Notes under the pieces: model-generated
The model's database searches: none
What the model was told of the DNA's origin: nothing
Seen by the model: the letters and a program-made list of their open reading frames with translations, nothing else
NCBI RefSeq assembly: GCF_030649675.1
Contig: NZ_JAUTDR010000007.1
Location: 1-64,000, forward strand
Length of the DNA stretch: 64,000 bases
From: Haliea sp. E1-2-M8
GTDB taxonomy: Bacteria; Pseudomonadota; Gammaproteobacteria; Pseudomonadales; Halieaceae
Direction of reading: 5' to 3'
Shown: positions 30,807 through 38,311 of the stretch, piece after piece
Layout: each line of letters opens with the position of its first letter
How positions within the stretch are numbered: position 1 is the first letter of the stretch
Translations under genes and position numbers: made by a program

Positions 30807-30910
30807 AGATCTAGATGTACGTTTTAAACCAACTATTTGTCCAGACGAGCAAAGCTCGGATATTCGTAACGCCCGCGACAATCTGGCTCAGGGGCATGAT
30901 CACCCGTTGC

Positions 30911-31483
30911 TCATGCGGTTTCGGTATGCCGCCCTTCACAGAACTCTTCGATCATCTTGCGATTAAATGCCGGAATGTCGTCCGGGTTGCGGCTGGTGAC
31001 CAAGCCATTATCGACGACAACCTCTTCGTCTACCCAGTTCACACCGGCGTTTTTCAGATCTGTCTGAATGCTGGGATAGGACGTCATTGTACGGCCCTTG
31101 ACGACGCCGGCTTCCACTAGCACCCATGGGCCGTGGCAGATCGCGGCGACCGGCTTGACGCTGTCCTCATTGAAAAAGCCCTGCACAAAATTCACCGCAT
31201 CCTTGTTGGCGCGAAGGGCGTCCGGATTAAACAGGCCGCCTGGCAGCACCAGTGCGCTGTAGTCACTTGCCGACACATCGGTCACGACCTTGTCGACAGC
31301 GATGGAGTCGCCCCAATTGTCGGAATTCCAGCCCTTGATGCTGCCGCTTGCAAGTGACACGACATCGACGGTGGCTCCGGCATCGATGAGTGCCTGCCGG
31401 GGCTTGAACAGTTCACTCTGTTCGAAACCGTCTGCCGCCAGAATCGCGACCCTCTTGCCAGCGAGTTTTTTTGAGTCAGACAT
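30911..31483 (-). CDS. DJ-1/PfpI family protein (type 1 glutamine amidotransferase-like)
   Basis: A 190-residue member of the PfpI/YhbO/DJ-1 group, implicated in glycation repair and stress resistance. The fold markers are GKRVAILAADGFEQSELFKP, LVLPGGLFNPDALR and the nucleophile elbow VAAICHGPWVLVEAG with the catalytic Cys. ITSR-type residues (LVTSRNPDDIPAF) complete the set. The ATG at 31483 has AAGGAG seven bases upstream; the ATG at 31504 precedes that site. It stands alone, divergent from the outer-membrane barrel gene. Confidence 0.93.
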   Translation of the reverse strand: MSDSKKLAGKRVAILAADGFEQSELFKPRQALIDAGATVDVVSLASGSIKGWNSDNWGDSIAVDKVVTDVSASDYSALVLPGGLFNPDALRANKDAVNFVQGFFNEDSVKPVAAICHGPWVLVEAGVVKGRTMTSYPSIQTDLKNAGVNWVDEEVVVDNGLVTSRNPDDIPAFNRKMIEEFCEGRHTETA

Positions 31484-31764
31484 GGATTGCTCCTTGTATT
31501 TCATTGAGTTGATTGTGCGCCAGTTCGATGGCGCGATGCTCTCCTGTGGCCCGGATCACCAACCGTCACGGGGCCATCGGTGAATGGTAGACAACAGGCG
31601 GCAAGCCGTCGTTCCGGTTGAAAGGGACATTACTGCCCGGGGGCCAATGGAAAGCCAACCCCACTCGCGATTCCGCATCCCTGTTCTATACTGATTGTGC
31701 GAACTTACACAGGCTTTTTCATAGATCAGCTTTATTTCGGTCAACCAGAAATCAGGATATGGCA

Positions 31765-33060
31765 ATGATTATCAATTGCGTAAAATCGATGTCCACCGCG
31801 GCACGGATCGGGGTCCTTTTTCTGGTCATTGCTATTCCCGTCCAGGCGATGCCGGAGTTCGCTCGTCGCAACAACATGAGTTGTGCCGCCTGTCACTCGG
31901 CGGTGCCGAAGCTGAACAAATTCGGTGAGATCTTCGCCTCCAATAACCTGCAGCAGCCCAACTGGCGGGAAACGGCACTGGACCTCGGGGATGAGCGCCT
32001 GGCTCTGCCGCGCTATCCCCCCCTGGCTATCCGGATGCAGGGATATGTCCAGGCGAGGGAGGGTGAATCCGTCGATCCGCTGACCGGCGAGACCGAGTCC
32101 GCGTCCACCGACTTCCAGTCCCCCTACCTGATCAAGTTGCTCTCCAGCGCCCCTCTCAGCGAGAACATCTCCTATTATTTCTATGCCATCTTTGCCGAGA
32201 AGGGCGGCAACGGGGAGGTCCTGATCGAGGACGCCTGGTTTCGCCACCGCGACATCTTCGGGACGGGCATCGGGATGCAGCTCGGCCAGTTCCAGCTGTC
32301 CGATCTGATGTTCCCCAGGGAGGTTCGGCTGCCCTTCCAGGACTTCATGGTCTACCGCATGGCTGGCGTCACCTACGACCGCGGTGTGCTCTTCGACCGG
32401 GCGATCGGCGGGCTGGATCTTGGCATCGGCCTGGTCAATGGCAACGGCATCGAGGAGAACCTCGATATCAACAGTCCCGGGTATCGCCGTCCCGACAACA
32501 TGTTCGACAACGACACCTCCAAATCCGTCTTCGGCCGCGTGGGCACGGAAATAGGGCCTGTGGCGGCGGGGCTCTTTGCCTTGTCCGGCAAGCAGCAGGC
32601 GGTCGCTGAGGGCGATGCCGGCCTGATCGACAGTAACCGCGAGACGGACAAGCGGGCGCTGGGTGTGGACCTGTCGGGGCAATTCGGCTCCCAGACCCAC
32701 TGGTATGCGCAATATCTCTGGAATTCCTGGGATGGGTTTCTCGACGCGGACCCTGGCAAGGACTACCGCTGGCATGGAGGGTTTTTGGGGGTCGACTATA
32801 TACCCAGCGATCTGTGGGCCTTCTCCCTGTTGTACAACTATGCTGATGCCGGCGACCTGGCCGACACGGACACGATATACGAGGGTATCGAAATCAACAG
32901 CCTGAGCTTCACCACCTCCTATTACTTCATGCGCAACCTGAAAGGCGTCATCGAGGTGAACCTGGATATGCTCGACGAGGAAAACAAGACCGGTGAGTAC
33001 TGGACGGGTCATCTTACCCGCGAGAACTACATCCTGGTGGGCTTCGATGCCGCGTTTTAG
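31765..33060 (+). CDS. outer-membrane beta-barrel protein with N-terminal CxxCH heme motif
   Basis: About 431 residues: a signal peptide (ARIGVLFLVIAIPVQAMPEF), then MSCAACHSAVPKLNKFGEIF, a single c-type heme site CAACH. A region of alternating short strands follows and ends in YILVGFDAAF, whose C-terminal Phe is typical of outer-membrane barrels. Such monoheme-plus-barrel proteins are known from bacteria with electron transfer across the outer membrane, but no partner cytochromes are nearby. AGGA lies eight bases before the ATG at 31765; an in-frame ATG at 31759 is possible. The next gene overlaps its 3' end by 14 bases. Confidence 0.78.
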   Translation: MIINCVKSMSTAARIGVLFLVIAIPVQAMPEFARRNNMSCAACHSAVPKLNKFGEIFASNNLQQPNWRETALDLGDERLALPRYPPLAIRMQGYVQAREGESVDPLTGETESASTDFQSPYLIKLLSSAPLSENISYYFYAIFAEKGGNGEVLIEDAWFRHRDIFGTGIGMQLGQFQLSDLMFPREVRLPFQDFMVYRMAGVTYDRGVLFDRAIGGLDLGIGLVNGNGIEENLDINSPGYRRPDNMFDNDTSKSVFGRVGTEIGPVAAGLFALSGKQQAVAEGDAGLIDSNRETDKRALGVDLSGQFGSQTHWYAQYLWNSWDGFLDADPGKDYRWHGGFLGVDYIPSDLWAFSLLYNYADAGDLADTDTIYEGIEINSLSFTTSYYFMRNLKGVIEVNLDMLDEENKTGEYWTGHLTRENYILVGFDAAF

Positions 33061-33571
33061 GCCACCCCTTGCATGGTGGCCGATACTGATCGCTGCACTT
33101 GCGATTGCGCCCTGTAGGGGAGACGACGATACCACCCGGAACTTTTCTGTCGCCACAGACCCATCGGGCGCCGCTGTGTGGGTGATGGGCGAGAAGGTGG
33201 GTACCACGCCGTTGCAACTCAGAGAGCGAACCATCTATCCCAATGATTTTCCCGACGACAAGGCTCATCTGTACGGTACGATCACCTTGCGCCGGGACGA
33301 CTGCGACACCCAATTGTATCGCGTCAATGAAACCGATATCAGAAATGGCTTGAGCATCAGCCTGGACTGCCGGCCGGGCACGGTGACTGCCAGCCTCGAG
33401 TCACCGCAGGAATCTGGTTCGAGAGTTTCCTCTACTCCGATTTCCGCGGATGAGACCATGTCCGAGAAAAAACTGCGTCAGTTGCGGGTGCTGCAGGAAC
33501 TGTTCGACGAGGGCATTATCACGGCGGACGAAGAGCGTCGGATCCGCCGCCGGGTTTTTGGCACCCCCTGA
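33047..33571 (+). CDS. exported PEGA-domain protein with C-terminal SHOCT-like motif
   Basis: A 174-residue protein. A hydrophobic N-terminus (LAWWPILIAALAIAPC) acts as signal; the Cys could be lipidated, but the preceding Pro is unusual for a lipobox. The PEGA-type segment is TDPSGAAVWVMGEKVGTTPL. The C-terminus, LRQLRVLQELFDEGIITADE, is SHOCT-like. The ATG at 33047 lies inside the end of the barrel gene (14-base overlap), so the two are coupled and perhaps work together at the cell envelope. Confidence 0.7.
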   Translation: MPRFRPPLAWWPILIAALAIAPCRGDDDTTRNFSVATDPSGAAVWVMGEKVGTTPLQLRERTIYPNDFPDDKAHLYGTITLRRDDCDTQLYRVNETDIRNGLSISLDCRPGTVTASLESPQESGSRVSSTPISADETMSEKKLRQLRVLQELFDEGIITADEERRIRRRVFGTP

Positions 33572-33587
33572 GCAGTTCTCGCCATTC

Positions 33588-34226
33588 TCAATCCGCAGTG
33601 AAGTAATCAGCAAGGCTTATCAGCTTCAGGTCCAGCTGGTTTACCATCCATTTCCCCTGGACCTTTTCCACGTAAAGCGTATAAGTGCCATTGGCAACCG
33701 ACACATTGGTGACAGCTCCGGTTGCAGGGTTGACAGGGTCAGGATCGAAGATCGTTCGCGTGGCGCTCAGGTAGGCCGAGAGTGTTCCTGTCCTGCCTTT
33801 CGTTTCAACCTTGAAGTTAGTGAGCATGTGCTGACCGCGGGAGATGGAAAGCCCCGTAACGGGGTTCCGCGGCACTGCAGGATCGACGATATTTTCGGCC
33901 CAGGCGAGCGGGCCCACGACGCTTACCAGAGGAGCATCATTGAAGTCCGTACCCGCCGGCCAGAGGTTGAAAATTGCGTCCTCGGTAAAACACTCCTGGT
34001 AGATTTCCAGTCCGTCAATGAACGCGTCCGGGTTGCCCGGTTCGCCAAAGGCGTCGGTGCCCTCTCCGTAACAGAGCATGAGATCAATGACCTCGTTCTT
34101 GACCTGCAGGTTTTCCCCCGCCGAAGCGACCGCTGGGGACAATCCGATCGCCAATCCCAGCACGACCGAGAGCCAGGCCCGGGGCAGGAATCGTGATGTT
34201 GGCCTTTCAAGCATAGTTGGAGTCAT
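33588..34226 (-). CDS. secreted SnoaL/NTF2-like protein
   Basis: A 212-residue protein with a signal peptide (AWLSVVLGLAIGLSPAVASA). The rest has the order of a SnoaL-like (NTF2 fold) domain: an N-terminal helix NEVIDLMLCYGEGTDAFG, YQECFTEDAIFNLWPAG, and strand pairs to VANGTYTLYVEKVQGKWMVN. SnoaL-like proteins are usually cytoplasmic enzymes or binding domains; export is less common. AGGA precedes the ATG at 34226. It follows the VOC gene on the same strand with 120 bases between, including a dyad. Confidence 0.72.
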   Translation of the reverse strand: MTPTMLERPTSRFLPRAWLSVVLGLAIGLSPAVASAGENLQVKNEVIDLMLCYGEGTDAFGEPGNPDAFIDGLEIYQECFTEDAIFNLWPAGTDFNDAPLVSVVGPLAWAENIVDPAVPRNPVTGLSISRGQHMLTNFKVETKGRTGTLSAYLSATRTIFDPDPVNPATGAVTNVSVANGTYTLYVEKVQGKWMVNQLDLKLISLADYFTAD

Positions 34227-34285
34227 CGTGCTGCTTCCTTATGTGGTTTAAGCTGAAGTTGTGAGGCATCTTTTCGTTTCGGTTT

Positions 34286-34321
34286 GAAGAGCCCGGCCTG
34301 CCGAAACAGGCTGGGCTCTTC
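34286..34321. terminator. inverted repeat between VOC and SnoaL-like genes
   Basis: GAAGAGCCC (34286-34294) pairs with GGGCTCTTC (34313-34321), with an inner CCTG/CAGG. The stem is strong but no T run follows on either strand, so it may be a processing or pausing hairpin rather than a full terminator. Confidence 0.45.
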
Positions 34322-34346
34322 AGGTGTTATGCGTTGCTGCGCGGCG

Positions 34347-35714
34347 CTAAATGCAGCTTGAATTAGGGTTCGGCTCGCTTACCGGCCCCCAAAACTCGAC
34401 TTTGATCCCGTCGGGATCGAAGAAGAACACGATGCCGACACTACCGACGGTGGCGCCGCCGCCGATCGGCCACGCTTGCTCAAAACCGAGCCTGTTCATC
34501 TCCTCTATGGTCGCGTTCAGATCGTCTACGTAGAATGCGATCCTGTCGATGCCGAGGTGATTCACCGGTGGTGAGTAAGGCGGCGCGAAGTTGAAGGGAG
34601 TCTTCCACTGGCGTAGCTGGAGTGTAGCCTCATTGTCACCGAGCGGAGCAGGGTCGCCTGGGAGGCTTACGTCCACGCCTTCGAACTCGATCGGATCGTC
34701 AAACCCGTGGGCTTCGGCGAAGGGGCCGGCGCCATACTGCGAGCCGTCCTCCTCTTGGGTAAACCCCAGTAGCCGGTAGAACTCGCGTGACCTTTCAAGA
34801 TCAGCCACGTTCATGTTCGTGTTCACCAGGCGTACCAGGTCTGGCCCGGCGGTTGTGTTGCCACTCTCCTCGATCAACTTGAAGAAGGTGCCATCCTGAT
34901 CCTTCAGGAACACGAACCGCTCACCGTTCGGCGCTGTAGTCGGCGGCGAAACGAATTCGATGCCTTGGTCCACGAGGTAGTCGTAGTCACCATTGAGGTC
35001 GGTGGTGGCGTAGGTGGCGTAGGCCATCCCGATGTGGTTCAGGTTGGCGTAGGGGGGATCATCGCGATAGAACTCCTCCCTGAATCCCACCGTGTCGATC
35101 CACGGTGGGGCACCGTCAAGGCTTGTCAGCGCGACGCGGATCAGGTAGTTGTCCGGAAACCCAAGCGACTGCGCAAAGCTTTTGCACTGCTCCGGACCTG
35201 CCGGATAGATGTCAGGTGCGAATCCCAACGTATCGTAGAAAGCTAGCTGCTCAAAAAAATCGCTGGTGTTGAGTCCGAAGTACATTTTGGCCCTGACATT
35301 GACATCGGACTCGGTGAACTGGGTCACGCGAACGCCGAGGGTCCCGCCTGGCTTGCCGCGAACGCTCACCTCGATTGTATTCTCCGGATAGAGGTCCAGC
35401 GGCACGACGATCTCGCCGTCTCCGCGGAAGTCCTCTGGCCCGACAACGTCGACACCGTTGACCTTGATTCTCGCGTTGATGATGCCATCGTCCTGAAGCA
35501 CCAGTTCCGCAGGGCCTCCGATGGCCCTGAATTCAGCCGAGTCGCTCGTCGGTGCTCCTCGCTCGCGCTCGTAGATCTTCGGCCCGAAGCGGGTCAGGTT
35601 GGCATCTCCTGCTGAGGCGGTGGACACTAGCGCAAAAATGCCCAGACATAGCGCTGATCCAGTTGCTTTGAGACCTGCAGCTAGACCAGTGCGGCTATCT
35701 TTTATGCTGTTCAT
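34347..35714 (-). CDS. exported double-VOC (glyoxalase-fold) protein
   Basis: A 455-residue protein with a signal-like N-terminus (LKATGSALCLGIFALVSTAS). An N-terminal region to about 135 has a beta-rich GEIVVPLDLYPENTIEVSVR stretch. Two VOC modules follow: about 140-275 (FYDTLGFAPDIYP ... LNHIGMAYATYATTDL ... FVFLKDQDGTFFKLIEE) and about 290-440 (SREFYRLLGFTQEEDG ... NHLGIDRIAFYVDDL ... FFFDPDGIKVEFWGP). Metal-site residues (H in NHIG/NHLG, E in KLIEE/KVEFW) are present. The reaction is unknown; secreted VOC proteins are unusual. GGAG lies nine bases before the ATG at 35714. Confidence 0.82.
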   Translation of the reverse strand: MNSIKDSRTGLAAGLKATGSALCLGIFALVSTASAGDANLTRFGPKIYERERGAPTSDSAEFRAIGGPAELVLQDDGIINARIKVNGVDVVGPEDFRGDGEIVVPLDLYPENTIEVSVRGKPGGTLGVRVTQFTESDVNVRAKMYFGLNTSDFFEQLAFYDTLGFAPDIYPAGPEQCKSFAQSLGFPDNYLIRVALTSLDGAPPWIDTVGFREEFYRDDPPYANLNHIGMAYATYATTDLNGDYDYLVDQGIEFVSPPTTAPNGERFVFLKDQDGTFFKLIEESGNTTAGPDLVRLVNTNMNVADLERSREFYRLLGFTQEEDGSQYGAGPFAEAHGFDDPIEFEGVDVSLPGDPAPLGDNEATLQLRQWKTPFNFAPPYSPPVNHLGIDRIAFYVDDLNATIEEMNRLGFEQAWPIGGGATVGSVGIVFFFDPDGIKVEFWGPVSEPNPNSSCI

Positions 35715-36321
35715 GGATATCTCTCCTGAGACAAGAAATTATTTCATTCACGGCTGGTAGAACCTCCGAAAAACCAAGATTCCGACACGTTTTTTCATGA
35801 TGCTCTTTACTACCTTTATAGATGACTCACATCTAAATATAGCCACTTGTTTGCGTCCTGCAAGTTTGTTTTGCGCGTGGCATCGTATTGAGAAATTCCG
35901 CCCTGACGTTCCTGCCGCAGTGCACCGGGGATTTCAGCAACGCGAAACCTCACCTCGCCCGTAGTTCGGCTGGGGCGCCGTGGCTTGGTTCCTTTTGGGA
36001 ACCTTAAAAACGTGGCTTCCTGCAAAACGGGGTTACAAACGCGCTGGTTTTTTTCCCCAGGCGGGCACACAAAGCTCACCGCGGCACTCGGGGCGGCGAT
36101 GACATTACAACTTGAGGGTGTTGTGCTTTTACGAAGGGGGGAAAGCGTTATGCGGGGAACTTGGCGATACCTCTCACCCCCGATTCGCCACGCGAAGTCG
36201 AAGGTGGGGGTTGACGCTATTTAGCAGTTTTTGGGCGTCATATCGAAAAATCAGCGCATGGATTCCAGCGCAAGGACTTTACACAGGCAAGCTTGCGGTT
36301 TCTTCATCCAGGCCTGCCGGA
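35715..36321. other. 600-bp intergenic region
   Basis: No gene I can support. The left part (35715-35860) is AT-rich and should hold the promoter of the VOC gene. The right part contains a run of short open frames on both strands with no family likeness; it may be a decayed insertion. Confidence 0.4.
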
Positions 36322-37566
36322 TCAATGCGCCATCTGCTGGCGCAACGGCCCTTCGCAGGCGTCGATGTTTTTCATTACCTCGTCAAAGGGTCGGCGGTTA
36401 TCCCAGGTGCAGGTCATGGTGGGGCCCACCAGATCGCTGTTGGGAGTGCGGGTGTACTGGCCGCGCACCTGGCAGCCGCCATCGACGGGTCCGAGTATCT
36501 CGTACCTGTAGCCGGCGTTGTATGCCGGGGCGGTAACGAAATTGGCCGGTTCGCAGGTGCGGAAGCGCTCGCGGAAGGTGTCGCGGTCTACCAGGGATTT
36601 GCGCAAGGCCGCCAGCCCTTTCAGGTCCACCGCGGCCGCCAGCGCCCGGGACTGTGCCGTTTGCGGTTCATCGCCCGGTGTATCCGCCATGACGAGGAAG
36701 CGCTCCTCCGTCACCACCAGTGCTCCGGGTACCTCGATACCCCGGGGCAGGTCGCCGGGCCCGATACGGACGAACAGCGGCTGGCTCGCCAGCGTATCCT
36801 CTGCCAGCGTGCCTTTGTGGACCGCTTCGCGCAGTAGCGGAAGCAAGCCGGTGGGTATGCCGCCCTGGTCGACGATGATGATGGCAGCGCCGTCGCCGTA
36901 GCCGGCGGTGGCCATGGCACGGGCTTTCTTGCCGTAGCCGGACGCCTTCTGTTCCACCTCGCCACGGGGCGTGCCGGCCGCCTCTGCGGGCAGGAAGCTG
37001 GCGAGCGTGGCCGCATCCACGGGCGGTTGGGGCTCGACCCGGGCGAAAGGATCATAGAGTACCCGCAGCGGCTCGGTCCCGGTTCCGTAGCTGCGCAGTG
37101 TCTCCGCACCCAGGACCTCCAGCACCGGCATGACGTCGTCGGCGCTCAAATCACCCTTCTCGTTGTCCCTGGTGAGCCGTAGCCAGACAACCAGCCTTCC
37201 CGCCGGCAGGAAGGCATCGAGGAACTGGTCACGCCGCATTTTGGTCGTCTCGGTAAACAGGGGCAGCCCCTGCCATTCGTGCCGCTCAAGGTCGCCAGCG
37301 GCGACCCGGGATTGAAATCCCTGGACAACATCGGGGGCGACGGCGCCGACATCGGTAATCCAGAGGCGAAGACTGCCGGGCTCGCCGTAGTAGCTGAGCA
37401 TGGCGCGCTCGGCGCCACTGGTGAGGGTGCGCAGACGCGGCTCCCGCTCGGTTTCGAAGCCCGCTGCGGATTTCGGCAGTAAAGCGGTAAGTTCCGCGGC
37501 ATGGACCGCAGAAACAGAGAGCGAGCACAGGGCGGCGCAGATAAATACGAACAGTTTGTTATGCAT
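36322..37566 (-). CDS. exported protein of unknown function, 414 aa
   Basis: A 414-residue protein with a signal peptide (MHNKLFVFICAALCSLSVSA, cleaved after VHAA). The remainder is soluble and mixed alpha/beta. An internal parallel is visible: LTALLPKSAAGFETERE near the start and TLASFLPAEAAGTPRGEVEQ mid-way, each followed by a strand-rich half, suggesting two related domains. The C-terminus has Cys residues (RTCEPAN, GGCQVRG, MTCTWDN, DACEGP) that could form disulfides. GAGGAG precedes the ATG at 37566. It lies downstream of the 131-residue gene. Confidence 0.7.
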   Translation of the reverse strand: MHNKLFVFICAALCSLSVSAVHAAELTALLPKSAAGFETEREPRLRTLTSGAERAMLSYYGEPGSLRLWITDVGAVAPDVVQGFQSRVAAGDLERHEWQGLPLFTETTKMRRDQFLDAFLPAGRLVVWLRLTRDNEKGDLSADDVMPVLEVLGAETLRSYGTGTEPLRVLYDPFARVEPQPPVDAATLASFLPAEAAGTPRGEVEQKASGYGKKARAMATAGYGDGAAIIIVDQGGIPTGLLPLLREAVHKGTLAEDTLASQPLFVRIGPGDLPRGIEVPGALVVTEERFLVMADTPGDEPQTAQSRALAAAVDLKGLAALRKSLVDRDTFRERFRTCEPANFVTAPAYNAGYRYEILGPVDGGCQVRGQYTRTPNSDLVGPTMTCTWDNRRPFDEVMKNIDACEGPLRQQMAH

Positions 37567-37681
37567 GGGGTCTCCTCGGTGTCCGGCCGGGGGCTCCGTC
37601 GTCGGCAACAGGCGGACCTCCGGGGTTGAATTTGGAGGTAAAACAGCCAGGCGGGGCGCTGTGGCCGCGCCAGATGCGAAA

Positions 37682-37718
37682 ATGCCCCCGGGCGCAAAAA
37701 TTCGTGCTGAGGGGGCAT
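37682..37718 (-). terminator. possible terminator downstream of the 131-aa gene
   Basis: ATGCCCCC (37682-37689) pairs with GGGGGCAT (37711-37718). On the minus strand the hairpin is followed by TTTT. The loop is long (21 bases), so the call is modest. Confidence 0.4.
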
Positions 37719-37790
37719 GTTGCGTGCAGGGTAACGGGCCTGGTTTCCCAAGTCCACAGCTGATACGGGGAGCGCCCGGGTGTTTGTGAC

Positions 37791-38186
37791 CTACCTTCGC
37801 GCTTCCGGAAAAAACCGACCGAACAACACGTCATAGAACTCGTACTGTTCCTTTATGCCGAGTTTCTGCTCCTGCCGCAGGCGCTGGGAGAGGATAGCCA
37901 CCAGCATTTTCACGCCTGCGCAGGGGGAATCGGCGATCATCGGAAAAGTTCGCTGCAGGGGCAATTTCTTCAGCCGCTCCATCAACTCCGGGTCGACTTC
38001 CTGCTCGATGCTGTTGTCCGCCAGGTTCTGCAGGTAGTAGGCGCAAAACTGAGCTCGCCACTGCTTGTTGAACCAGGGTTCATGCTCGAGCAGTGGATAG
38101 AGATTATTCCCGAGTAACCGCGCGCAGGTTTGCGGATGGCGCGTCGCCATCGCCACGCTTTTATCAATGGAAAGATTCCTGGCCAT
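37791..38186 (-). CDS. hypothetical protein, 131 aa
   Basis: A soluble 131-residue helical protein (MARNLSIDKSVAMATRHPQT ...) with LYPLLEHEPWFNKQWRAQFC and a C-terminal YEFYDVLFGRFFPEARR. No signal peptide or known motif. The ATG at 38186 is taken as start; the upstream extension to 38231 lacks support. It lies downstream of the PqqD-M50-HlyD gene on the same strand (125 bases), so it could be co-transcribed with that operon. Function unknown. Confidence 0.6.
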   Translation of the reverse strand: MARNLSIDKSVAMATRHPQTCARLLGNNLYPLLEHEPWFNKQWRAQFCAYYLQNLADNSIEQEVDPELMERLKKLPLQRTFPMIADSPCAGVKMLVAILSQRLRQEQKLGIKEQYEFYDVLFGRFFPEARR

Positions 38187-38311
38187 CTGCGCCCCCTGGC
38201 ATCGTCGATCGACAACATGAAGTCTGGGCACTTGCTTTTCAGGCGGAGTAATTCACCATTACCTGAAATGTAGACGGCTATTCTGATTTTGCGTAGTTTT
38301 TTACGCCTCCT

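Noticed and set aside
30489-30881. Minus-strand 130-residue frame opposite the RidA-like remnant
   Set aside because: No recognisable features; the plus strand has the only family-like stretch, and the region looks decayed.
35816-36224. Short frames on both strands in the 600-bp gap after the VOC gene
   Set aside because: No ribosome binding sites, no family likeness and overlapping frames on both strands; not supported as genes.
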